Shown: piece by piece, positions 24,249 to 30,825 of the stretch | Layout: every line of letters begins with the position of its first letter | How positions within the stretch are numbered: position 1 is the stretch's first letter | Assembly: GCA_002345625.1 (NCBI GenBank) | Contig: DDWE01000053.1 | Coordinates: 1 to 32,365 of the forward strand | Reading direction: 5' to 3' | From: Desulfuromonadaceae bacterium UBA2294 | Lineage (GTDB): Bacteria > Desulfobacterota > Desulfuromonadia > Desulfuromonadales > UBA2294 | DNA length: 32,365 bases | Translations under genes and position numbers: made by a program | The notes under the pieces: generated by a model | The model's input: only the letters and a program-made list of their open reading frames with translations | Database searches by the model: none | What the model was told of the DNA's origin: nothing

Positions 24249-24264
24249 TGCCCAGCTTTACGAT

Positions 24265-24340
24265 GGGGCTGTAGCTCAGTTGGGAGAGCGATACGTTCGC
24301 AACGTATAGGTCGTCGGTTCGATCCCGATCAGCTCCACCA
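24265..24340 (+). tRNA. tRNA-Ala, anticodon CGC
   Basis: A complete 76-base cloverleaf ends with an encoded CCA. The acceptor stem GGGGCTG / CAGCTCC includes the G3-U70 wobble pair, the identity mark for alanyl-tRNA synthetase. The D arm is GCTC...GAGC and the T arm is GTCGG-TTCGATC-CCGAT. The anticodon stem ATACG / CGTAT closes the loop TTCGCAA, giving anticodon CGC (reads GCG). The anticodon stem is unusually AU-rich for a GC-rich genome. It is a single gene with its own promoter and terminator. Confidence 0.97.
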
Positions 24341-24350
24341 AAACATTCAT

Positions 24351-24386
24351 AAAAGGTCCGCGGCTGATTTTGCCGCGGACCTTTTT
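24351..24386 (+). terminator. Intrinsic terminator after tRNA-Ala
   Basis: A 14-bp perfect stem, AAAAGGTCCGCGGC (24351-24364) with its inverse at 24372-24385, has a seven-base loop and ends in a T run to 24386. Confidence 0.92.
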
Positions 24387-24705
24387 ATTGCAGCTCTCCG
24401 CCTTTTTTTTCATCGCCTCTACAAAAAAACGGATTAATTATTTTTAGGCAATTGTAAGTACATGAATTATAAGCGCAATTTTGCATGAAAAAATACTGTT
24501 GACGGCATATCCGAACAGGAGTATAGCGTAACCATCGGTATGAGACCGGGCTGGGAAAAGCGCAAGAACGACGCATAAAAAGAGACCCCTTTTTACTGCC
24601 GCCCGCCTCCCAGGCTTCCCAGTCCCCATGGCTCTTCCGAGGCACCCTTTATGACAAGGGTGCAACGCTTCGTCTGTAAGCCAGGCTACGAAAAGGGGTA
24701 TCGCT
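24387..24705 (+). other. Leader region of the ATP-grasp/aminomutase operon
   Basis: These 319 bases hold no gene I can support. A promoter candidate lies at 24499-24527, which would leave a leader RNA of about 170 bases. The leader contains a perfect 8-bp hairpin (GCACCCTT 24642-24649 with AAGGGTGC 24656-24663) and a smaller GCCT/AGGC hairpin near 24605-24614. The last part carries AAAAGGGG (24691-24698), the ribosome binding site. I could not match the leader to a known riboswitch. The segment before the promoter is AT-rich and empty. Confidence 0.55.
24499..24527 (+). promoter_or_regulatory. Candidate promoter of the ATP-grasp/aminomutase operon
   Basis: TTGACG (24499-24504) is followed after 17 bases by TATAGC (24522-24527). 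Each hexamer is close to the sigma-70 consensus, and nothing better lies between the tRNA terminator and the first gene. Confidence 0.55.
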
Positions 24706-25788
24706 ATGCACGTCGCACTCGCATTCAATCTGCGGGAAGAGTCGTCCACTTCTGACGACCAACCTCCCTCCGCCGAACCATCTTTAGACCCTCCGCAACC
24801 CGGCAATGATCTCTACGCCGAATGGGATGATATTCACACCATTCGTGCCGTTGAGGCCGCCCTGTCCAAGCGTCATCGCGTCAGTCTGGTCAACGCTGAC
24901 CTCGATGCCTTCGCCGCTTTTCGCGAGCTGCGCCCTGATCTGGTGTTCAACATCGCCGAAGGCCTGCACGGCGCCAGCCGTGAGGCGCAGGTGCCGGCAA
25001 TGCTTGATATGCTCGGCCTCCCCTATACCGGCAGCGACCCGGTCACCCTGGGCCTGTGTCTCGACAAACGGCGCACCAAGGAGATCCTCTCCTGGCACCG
25101 GGTGCCGACGCCGCGTTTTGAGCTGGTTGAGTCGCTGACCCAGCTGCCGAAACGGCTGCGCTACCCGCTGATGGTCAAGCCGATTCTTGAAGGCTCGAGC
25201 AAGGGGGTGACCGACAAGGCGTTGGTGACCAATCGGGCCGAACTGCGTCGCCAGGTCGAATGGGTGCTTGATACCTACCGACAGCCGGCCCTGATCGAGG
25301 AGTTTCTCCCCGGTCGCGAGTTCACCGTTGCCCTGCTCGGCAATGGCGCTGATCTGCGCGTCCTGCCGATCGTCGAGATCAACTTCGATACCCTGCCCGA
25401 CGGGGTCAATCCGATCTACTCCTACGAGGCGAAATGGCTCTGGGACCGGGAAGAGGACCCGCTGCAGATCTTCTCCTGCCCGGCGCCTCTCGAGCCGCTG
25501 CTGCAGCGCCAGATAGAAGAGCTCTGCCGGCGCGCCTACACCGTACTCAACTGCCGCGACTGGTGCCGGATAGATGTCCGCCTTGACGCGGCCGGGTATC
25601 CGAATATTATCGAACTCAATCCGCTGCCCGGCATCCTGCCGCGGCCGGAACAGAACAGCTGCTTCCCCAAGGCTGCCCGGGCCGCCGGTTTGGCCTATGA
25701 TGACCTGATTCTGGCCGTGGCCGATGCTGCCGCGGTCCGCCACAACCTGGTTGCGGAGCAGGATCATGCGCGTCGCGGTCTGCTTTAA
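24706..25788 (+). CDS. D-alanine-D-alanine ligase-like ATP-grasp enzyme (first of pair)
   Basis: This 360-residue ATP-grasp ligase should join a carboxylate to an amine using ATP. The N-terminal domain has FNIAEGLHG (81-89), matching the Ddl substrate loop region. The ATP-grasp core has MVKPILEGSSKGV (156-168, K158), EEFLPGREFTVALLG (198-212), YSYEAKW (238-244) and the metal site RIDVRLD...NIIELNPLPGI (D290, E303, N305). An acidic, proline-rich insert at 12-38 is not usual in Ddl. A canonical Ddl role in peptidoglycan is unlikely because it sits in an operon with a second ligase, a GNAT and an aminomutase and with no cell-wall genes. The start has AAGGGG eight bases upstream. Its 3' end overlaps the next gene by 23 bases. 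Confidence 0.85.
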   Translation: MHVALAFNLREESSTSDDQPPSAEPSLDPPQPGNDLYAEWDDIHTIRAVEAALSKRHRVSLVNADLDAFAAFRELRPDLVFNIAEGLHGASREAQVPAMLDMLGLPYTGSDPVTLGLCLDKRRTKEILSWHRVPTPRFELVESLTQLPKRLRYPLMVKPILEGSSKGVTDKALVTNRAELRRQVEWVLDTYRQPALIEEFLPGREFTVALLGNGADLRVLPIVEINFDTLPDGVNPIYSYEAKWLWDREEDPLQIFSCPAPLEPLLQRQIEELCRRAYTVLNCRDWCRIDVRLDAAGYPNIIELNPLPGILPRPEQNSCFPKAARAAGLAYDDLILAVADAAAVRHNLVAEQDHARRGLL

Positions 25789-26776
25789 CACCGTTCCGGC
25801 GGTTGCCGGCAAGGGCGAAGCCGTTGATCGCATCTCGGAAGAAGGGGCAGAGGCTGAAGCGCTTTCTGTTGCCGCCGCTTTGCGTCAGCGCGGCCATGTC
25901 GCCGAGCTGATCCCCCTTGGTGAGCAGATCGATAGCTTCATCGTTGGACTGCGTACTTTTGCGCCCGACGTCGCTTTCAACCTCTGTGAGGGGTTCTGGG
26001 GCGAGAGCCGGCGCGAGATGCATGTCGCCGCCCTGTTCGACCTTCTCGGTGTCTACCGTACCGGTTCGCCGCCACTTTGTCTCGGGCTGACCCAGGACAA
26101 GGCGCGGACCAAAGACATTCTTCTCCAGCACGGCCTGCCGACGCCGAAATCGGCTCTGGTGCGTCCTGGCGAAAAGTTCCCCCGCGTCCGCGGCCTCGAC
26201 TATCCCCTGTTCGTCAAGCCCCGGTTTGAGGATGCCTCTTTAGGTATCACCAGCGACAGTATCGTTCATAACGAGAAGGAGCTGTTGCGCCGGATCGCCT
26301 ACATCCATGCCACCTATCGCCAGGGGGCGCTGGTCGAGGAGTATATCGACGGCCGCGAGTTTAATGTCGCCATCTTCGGCAACAACCCGGCCGAGGTGCT
26401 GCCGATCTCCGAGATCCGTTTCGCCAAAGGGCTCGATCGCCCCATCGTCAGCTATGCCGGCAAGTGGCTGGAAGGCTCGCCGGAATACACTGCCACCGAG
26501 CCGATCTGCCCGGCCCGATTGAGCAAGAAGGATGAACTGCTCATCGGCCATCTTGCCCTGCGCGCCTACCGTCTGCTCGAATGCCGCGATTATGCGCGGG
26601 TCGACATCCGCATGCGCGACCACATCCCCTATATCCTCGAAATCAACGCCAACCCCGATATCTCGCCCGATGCTGGTCTGGCGCGCAGTGCCCGCGTCGG
26701 TGGGCACTCCTACCCTGACCTGGTGGAGAAGATTGTCGGGATGGCCCAAAAACGTAAAGAGGCTGGCCATGCGTGA
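25766..26776 (+). CDS. D-alanine-D-alanine ligase-like ATP-grasp enzyme (second of pair)
   Basis: This 336-residue protein has the same architecture as the preceding gene but has clearly diverged. The N-terminal loop is FNLCEGFWGES (71-81). The ATP loop reads FVKPRFEDASLGI (149-161) where the first enzyme has EGSSKGV. The grasp segment is VEEYIDGREFNVAIFG (190-205), and the metal site is RVDIRMRDHIPYILEINANPDIS (D280, E292, N294). The changed loops suggest a different substrate, so the pair may perform two successive ligations or form a heteromer. ATG 25766 lies inside the end of the first ligase gene (23-base overlap), with CAGGA just upstream. It overlaps the GNAT gene by eight bases at its own end. 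Confidence 0.85.
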   Translation: MRVAVCFNTVPAVAGKGEAVDRISEEGAEAEALSVAAALRQRGHVAELIPLGEQIDSFIVGLRTFAPDVAFNLCEGFWGESRREMHVAALFDLLGVYRTGSPPLCLGLTQDKARTKDILLQHGLPTPKSALVRPGEKFPRVRGLDYPLFVKPRFEDASLGITSDSIVHNEKELLRRIAYIHATYRQGALVEEYIDGREFNVAIFGNNPAEVLPISEIRFAKGLDRPIVSYAGKWLEGSPEYTATEPICPARLSKKDELLIGHLALRAYRLLECRDYARVDIRMRDHIPYILEINANPDISPDAGLARSARVGGHSYPDLVEKIVGMAQKRKEAGHA

Positions 26777-27239
26777 GCTGATACGAAGCGATCTGCCGCA
26801 GCTGGAGCAGATCCTGATTGCTACCGGTGCCTTTAATGGTCCCGAGGTCGCCTGCGCCATGGAACTGCTGGAGATCGTTCTCAACGATCCAACGCAATCC
26901 GATTACCTGGTGACGGTGGCCGAGCATGCAGGCAAGGTCTGCGGCTATATCCTCTACGGGCCGGTTCCGGTGACCGAGGGGAACTTCGACATCTATTGGA
27001 TCGCCACCGACCCGGCGGTGCAGGGTCAGGGGATGGGCCGCAAGCTGATGGAGCATGCCGAGGCCGATGCCCGCAAGCGGGGTGCGCGCATGGTCTGTCT
27101 GGAGACCTCCTCGCAGGGGGGGTACGAGCGGACCCGCACTTTTTACGAGCGCGCCGGCTACGTCATGGAGTCGTGTATCCGCGATTTCTACAAGCCCGGC
27201 GATGACCGTCTTACCTACGTCAAACGCGTCTTCCTCTAA
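26769..27239 (+). CDS. GNAT-family N-acetyltransferase
   Basis: This 156-residue protein is a single GNAT domain. The acetyl-CoA pyrophosphate-binding motif A is QGQGMG (85-90), following the strand NFDIYWIATDP. The C-terminal motif B region contains YERTRTFYERAGY. It would acetylate an amine of a small molecule or protein. Because it shares an operon with a lysine 2,3-aminomutase homologue, beta-lysine or a ligated derivative is a reasonable substrate guess. It is much shorter than the AblB beta-lysine acetyltransferases, so direct equivalence is not claimed. AGAGG lies before ATG 26769, inside the end of the second ligase gene. Confidence 0.85.
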   Translation: MRELIRSDLPQLEQILIATGAFNGPEVACAMELLEIVLNDPTQSDYLVTVAEHAGKVCGYILYGPVPVTEGNFDIYWIATDPAVQGQGMGRKLMEHAEADARKRGARMVCLETSSQGGYERTRTFYERAGYVMESCIRDFYKPGDDRLTYVKRVFL

Positions 27240-27251
27240 GGAGGCATCATC

Positions 27252-28340
27252 GTGGAAACCTGGCAAAAACATCTACAGGCCAGCATCACCCGGCCGCGCG
27301 ACCTGACGCGACGCTTCGGCGTCGACCCAACCCCGTTGGAAGCGGTCGCCGATCGTTACCCGATGCGCGTTACCCCGCACTACCTGTCGCTGATCCGCTC
27401 TGTCGGTGACCCGATCTGGCGCCAGGCGGTGCCGGACGCCGATGAACTGCGCGATACTCTTTGTGTCGCCGACCCCCTTGACGAAGAGAACCAGAGCCCG
27501 GTGCCGAACCTGGTGCATCGTTATCCTGACCGCGTGCTGTTTCTGGTCAGTTCCGAATGCGCCATGTACTGCCGTTTCTGTACCCGCAAGCGCAAGGTCG
27601 GCGGCGAGGAGATGCGCATCACCGGCGAGACCATCGCTAACGGTATCGCTTACATCGCCGCTCACCCGGAGATTCGCGACGTCATCCTCTCTGGTGGCGA
27701 CCCACTACTGCTCGGCGATGAGCGTCTCGATCAGATCCTGTCCGGCCTGCGTGCCATCCCGCATGTGGAGATTATCCGCATCGGCACCCGGGTGCCGGTG
27801 GTGCTGCCGCAGCGCATCACGCCGTCGCTGATCCGCGTTCTGCGCCGGCATCACCCGTTGTACATCAACACTCACTTCAACCATCCGGACGAGATTAATG
27901 AGGCGTCGTCGCGGGCCTGCACCCGACTGGCCGACTCCGGTATCCCGATGGGGAACCAGACCGTGCTGCTGCGCGGTGTCAACGACGATCCGGAGACCAT
28001 GAAGCAGCTGATGCGCAAGCTGCTGACCATCCGCGTCAAGCCCTATTATCTCTACCAGGCCGACCTGGTGCAAGGGACCGAGCATTTTCGCACCACGGTC
28101 GAGGAGGGGCTGAAGGTCATGGAAGGCTTACGCGGTCACACCAGTGGCATGGCGGTGCCGGCCTATGTCATTGATGCCCCCGGCGGAGGCGGCAAGATTC
28201 CGCTGCTCCCCGATTACCTGCAGAGCATGGGCGATGAAGTGGTCCTGCGCAACTACCGCAACGAAGAGTACCGTTACCGCAATGCCGCCGAAGCCGAAGT
28301 GGTCGAGGCGGATCGTAATGTGGTGAATGCCCGCGAGTAG
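27252..28340 (+). CDS. Lysine 2,3-aminomutase-like radical SAM enzyme (KamA family)
   Basis: This 362-residue PLP- and SAM-dependent enzyme moves the alpha-amino group of lysine to the beta position. The [4Fe-4S] cluster motif is C103-x3-C107-x2-C110 (CAMYCRFC), followed by TRKRKVG. LSGGDPLLL (146-154) and the PLP-binding lysine K315 in DAPGGGGK are present. D271 (YQADL) and D308 (DAPGG) align with the two aspartates that hold the side-chain amine of lysine in clostridial lysine 2,3-aminomutase; glutamate 2,3-aminomutases differ there. The GTG start is supported by AAGGAGG at 27238-27244, seven bases upstream. At 362 residues it is shorter than clostridial KamA (about 416) and slightly longer than EpmB. 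No epmA or efp gene is nearby. A terminator follows. Confidence 0.9.
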   Translation: METWQKHLQASITRPRDLTRRFGVDPTPLEAVADRYPMRVTPHYLSLIRSVGDPIWRQAVPDADELRDTLCVADPLDEENQSPVPNLVHRYPDRVLFLVSSECAMYCRFCTRKRKVGGEEMRITGETIANGIAYIAAHPEIRDVILSGGDPLLLGDERLDQILSGLRAIPHVEIIRIGTRVPVVLPQRITPSLIRVLRRHHPLYINTHFNHPDEINEASSRACTRLADSGIPMGNQTVLLRGVNDDPETMKQLMRKLLTIRVKPYYLYQADLVQGTEHFRTTVEEGLKVMEGLRGHTSGMAVPAYVIDAPGGGGKIPLLPDYLQSMGDEVVLRNYRNEEYRYRNAAEAEVVEADRNVVNARE

Positions 28341-28373
28341 TGGAGAAAGAATAGAATTGTCATGTAGCAATTC

Positions 28374-28401
28374 AAAAGGGCGGCCACCAGGTCGCCCTTT
28401 T
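28374..28401. terminator. Bidirectional terminator between convergent operons
   Basis: A stem of about 12 bp, AAAAGGGCG plus GCC (28374-28385) with GGT plus CGCCCTTTT (28390-28401), has an ACCA loop. The A-rich start and T-rich end serve both strands. Confidence 0.88.
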
Positions 28402-28423
28402 GCTGTTACGGGTACAGCTTGGA

Positions 28424-29176
28424 CTAGCCGATCAGCAATTTTAGCGCAAAGACCAGCACGGTAATACTGACCACACGCTGCAACCAGACGTGCCCCTTTT
28501 TCACCGCCAGGTGACTGCCGATCACGCCGCCGATGGAGTTGCCAACCGCCAGCGCCAGACCGAGACCGTAATCAACCTGGCCGTGGCTGATAAAGACCGC
28601 AAGGGCGACGATGGTGAAGGCGAAAATGACGATAACCTTGACCGCGTTGATCCGGACCAGATCGAGACCGTGCGGTAGCAGGCCGGCGATGATGATAAAA
28701 CCGACGCCGGCCTGAACGAAGCCGCCATAGACGCCGACAACAAAAAAAGTCAGTAACAACACGCCGAGGCGCAGCCGGGTCATCGGTAGTTCGTTGCGCC
28801 GCCAGCGCTTGGCCGGATCGAGGGCGGTGAGGAGCAGGACGCCGATCATGACGCCGGCGAGCAGTTGCCGGAACAGGGTGTCATTGATGTTGACCGCCAG
28901 GGAGGCGCCGAGATAGCTGCCGAACAGTGCCGGCAGGGTGCAGAGCAGGGCGAGGCGCAGCGGAAAGACCCCCTGCTGGCGAAAACTGCGCATGGCGAAG
29001 ATGTTCTGGCAGAAGATGGCGATGCGGTTGGTGCCGTTGGCGACCGGCGCCGGCAGGCCAAGAAACAGCAGCAGCGGCAGGGTGAGCAGCGAGCCGCCAC
29101 CAGCGACGACGTTGAGGATACCGGCGACGACGCCGATGACCGCGAGCAGGGGGATTTGCCAGTACAGGGTTTCCAT
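28424..29176 (-). CDS. TauE/SafE family membrane transporter
   Basis: This 250-residue integral membrane protein has about eight hydrophobic segments. The N-terminal motif GVVAGILNVVAGGGSLLTLPLL and the internal repeat FVVGVYGGFVQAGVGFIIIAGL are the signature of the family, which moves small anions such as sulfite, sulfoacetate or related organosulfur compounds outward. The substrate here is unknown. Its ATG shares a base with the TGA of the preceding TcdA gene (TGATG, 29174-29178), so translation is coupled. It is the last gene of the TatD-TcdA-TauE operon. Confidence 0.9.
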   Translation of the reverse strand: METLYWQIPLLAVIGVVAGILNVVAGGGSLLTLPLLLFLGLPAPVANGTNRIAIFCQNIFAMRSFRQQGVFPLRLALLCTLPALFGSYLGASLAVNINDTLFRQLLAGVMIGVLLLTALDPAKRWRRNELPMTRLRLGVLLLTFFVVGVYGGFVQAGVGFIIIAGLLPHGLDLVRINAVKVIVIFAFTIVALAVFISHGQVDYGLGLALAVGNSIGGVIGSHLAVKKGHVWLQRVVSITVLVFALKLLIG

Positions 29177-29919
29177 CAGGCAGGGATCTCCGTAATCAGA
29201 CGGCGCAGAACCTCTCCGGCCATGGTTAATCCGAACAGTGGCGGGATCACTGACGAACTGCCGAGTGGGGCGCGGCGCTGCTGGTAATGATCGACTTCGG
29301 TCTCAGCGCTCCGGCCATCGATTAAGGGGCGGAACTCTTCCGTCGAATAAACCACCGGGATTCCAGCGTCGATACCGCGCCGACGCAGCTCCTTGCGCAT
29401 GATCCGCGCCAGACGGCACTTGGTGGTGTCGGCGATATCGGCGACCAGAATCCGGGTTGGGTCGATCTTGTTGGCCGCCCCCATGGAGGCGATAACCGGC
29501 AGGCCGCGCTTCCGGCATTCTTCCAGCAGCAGTAGTTTGGCGGTGACCTGGTCTATACAGTCAAGGACGAAATCGTAACCGCGTCCGAGCAGTTCCTCGG
29601 CGCTGTCGGCGCCGAAGAAATCCTGTACCGGCTCGACCTGCACCTGCGGGTGGATGGTGCGACAGCGTTCAGCCATGACCAGTGCTTTCGGTCGACCAAT
29701 GGTGGCTTCGACCGCATGGACCTGACGGTTGAGATTGGTGATGTCAATCGTGTCGAAATCGATCAGGGTCAACCGGCCGACGCCGCCACGAACCAGGGCT
29801 TCGGCCGCGTAGCTGCCGACGCCGCCGAGGCCGAACACCGCGACCGAGGCGGCGGCGAGGCGCGCCCGGCCGGCGCTGCCGACCAGCAGTTCAAGGCGAT
29901 GAAAACGATCTGTACTCAT
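29176..29919 (-). CDS. tcdA: tRNA threonylcarbamoyladenosine dehydratase TcdA
   Basis: This 247-residue E1/ThiF-like enzyme uses ATP to cyclise t6A37 of tRNAs to ct6A. It has the nucleotide-binding AVFGLGGVGSYAAEAL (27-42), the LIDFDTIDITNLNRQ segment, and VLDCIDQVTAKLLL, with the later IPVVYSTE. This pattern separates TcdA from ThiF and MoeB, which carry different C-terminal parts. ATG 29919 overlaps the TatD stop in an ATGA (29916-29919), with GGAGGA nine bases upstream; the frame runs further upstream without homology. It is followed directly by the transporter gene. Confidence 0.92.
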   Translation of the reverse strand: MSTDRFHRLELLVGSAGRARLAAASVAVFGLGGVGSYAAEALVRGGVGRLTLIDFDTIDITNLNRQVHAVEATIGRPKALVMAERCRTIHPQVQVEPVQDFFGADSAEELLGRGYDFVLDCIDQVTAKLLLLEECRKRGLPVIASMGAANKIDPTRILVADIADTTKCRLARIMRKELRRRGIDAGIPVVYSTEEFRPLIDGRSAETEVDHYQQRRAPLGSSSVIPPLFGLTMAGEVLRRLITEIPA

Positions 29920-30692
29920 GGTGCAGAATCCTCCCCGAGGCGCAGGACGCGTCGGGCGTTGGCGGTGGTTATCGCAGCGGTCTCGGCCAGACTCCAACCG
30001 CGTAATTCTGCCAGCTGCGTGGCAATCAGTCCCAGCCACTGCGGCCGGTTGGTCTCCGACCGGTGCGGATGGGGAGCGCGCCATGGGGCGTCGGTTTCGA
30101 GCACGATCCATTCTGCCGGCAGGGCGCGGGCCACCTGTGCGGCGCGCTGGCTGTCGGGCCAGGTCAGCGGGCCGCCAAGGGCCAGTGCCAGATTGAGACG
30201 GATGGCGCTTTGTGCCGTCTCCAGGCTGCCGGAGAACGCATGCCAGATGCCACCGACGCGCTCGATTCGCTCTTCACGCAGAATCTCCAGCAGGCGACCG
30301 GTGCTGCGTCGACCGTGCAGCAGCACTGGTTTGCCACAGTCAACGGCCAGGCGCAACTGGTCGCGTAAGACCGTCTCCTGCAGGGCCGATGGCACCTCGA
30401 CCACGGCGTCGAGCCCGATTTCGCCAAGGGCCACGCACTTTGGTTGCGTCAGATAACCGGCCAGATCCCGGCGGCAATCCGCATTCCAATCGTGTGCCGA
30501 TTGCGGATGCAGCCCCGGTGCCGCCAGTGCTGATGGTGTTCGGGCCACGGTTGTCAGCAAATGATCCCAGCCGGCGCGGTTTATCCCCGGCACCAGAAAG
30601 CCTCCGACGCCGGCAGATTGTGCCGCAGCGACTTCGTCCGCCAGGCAAACTTCAGGCAGACAATCGAGATGGACGTGACTGTCGAATAACAT
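29916..30692 (-). CDS. TatD-family metal-dependent hydrolase
   Basis: This 258-residue TIM-barrel hydrolase is a probable 3'-5' DNA/RNA exonuclease or deacylase. The metal ligands are visible: H6 and H8 in DSHVHLD, the glutamate in ALGEIGLD, the histidine in KPVLLHGRRS, IWHAFSG and LETDAPW. Length is normal for TatD. It may act in DNA repair or RNA turnover; the family has several activities, so no symbol is given. It heads an operon with tcdA and the transporter and overlaps tcdA in an ATGA. Confidence 0.92.
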   Translation of the reverse strand: MLFDSHVHLDCLPEVCLADEVAAAQSAGVGGFLVPGINRAGWDHLLTTVARTPSALAAPGLHPQSAHDWNADCRRDLAGYLTQPKCVALGEIGLDAVVEVPSALQETVLRDQLRLAVDCGKPVLLHGRRSTGRLLEILREERIERVGGIWHAFSGSLETAQSAIRLNLALALGGPLTWPDSQRAAQVARALPAEWIVLETDAPWRAPHPHRSETNRPQWLGLIATQLAELRGWSLAETAAITTANARRVLRLGEDSAP

Positions 30693-30736
30693 GCGCCGAG
30701 TCTAGCACAGGCGTATAGCCCTGCAAACAACGAGGT

Positions 30737-30773
30737 TTTACTTGTGATAACAGACTTTTTATAGTATCTGTTA
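30737..30773 (+). promoter_or_regulatory. Candidate promoter with overlapping palindrome upstream of the chemoreceptor
   Basis: TTTACT (30737-30742), 17 bases, TATAGT (30760-30765). The -10 is embedded between the perfect inverted arms TAACAGA (30748-30754) and TCTGTTA (30767-30773), a possible operator. The chemoreceptor ATG lies about 53 bases further on. Confidence 0.4.
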
Positions 30774-30825
30774 ATTCGTTTAACAGGATTGATTGCGGTT
30801 CGCGTTTGACGATCCAGGGGGCAGG

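Noticed and set aside
24528..24705. Known riboswitch (lysine, cobalamin or cyclic-di-GMP) in the ATP-grasp leader
   Set aside because: The conserved cores of these classes could not be found by eye, so only a structured leader is reported.
24784..25833. 349-codon minus-strand open frame opposite the first ATP-grasp gene
   Set aside because: Antisense shadow; the plus strand has unmistakable ATP-grasp motifs.
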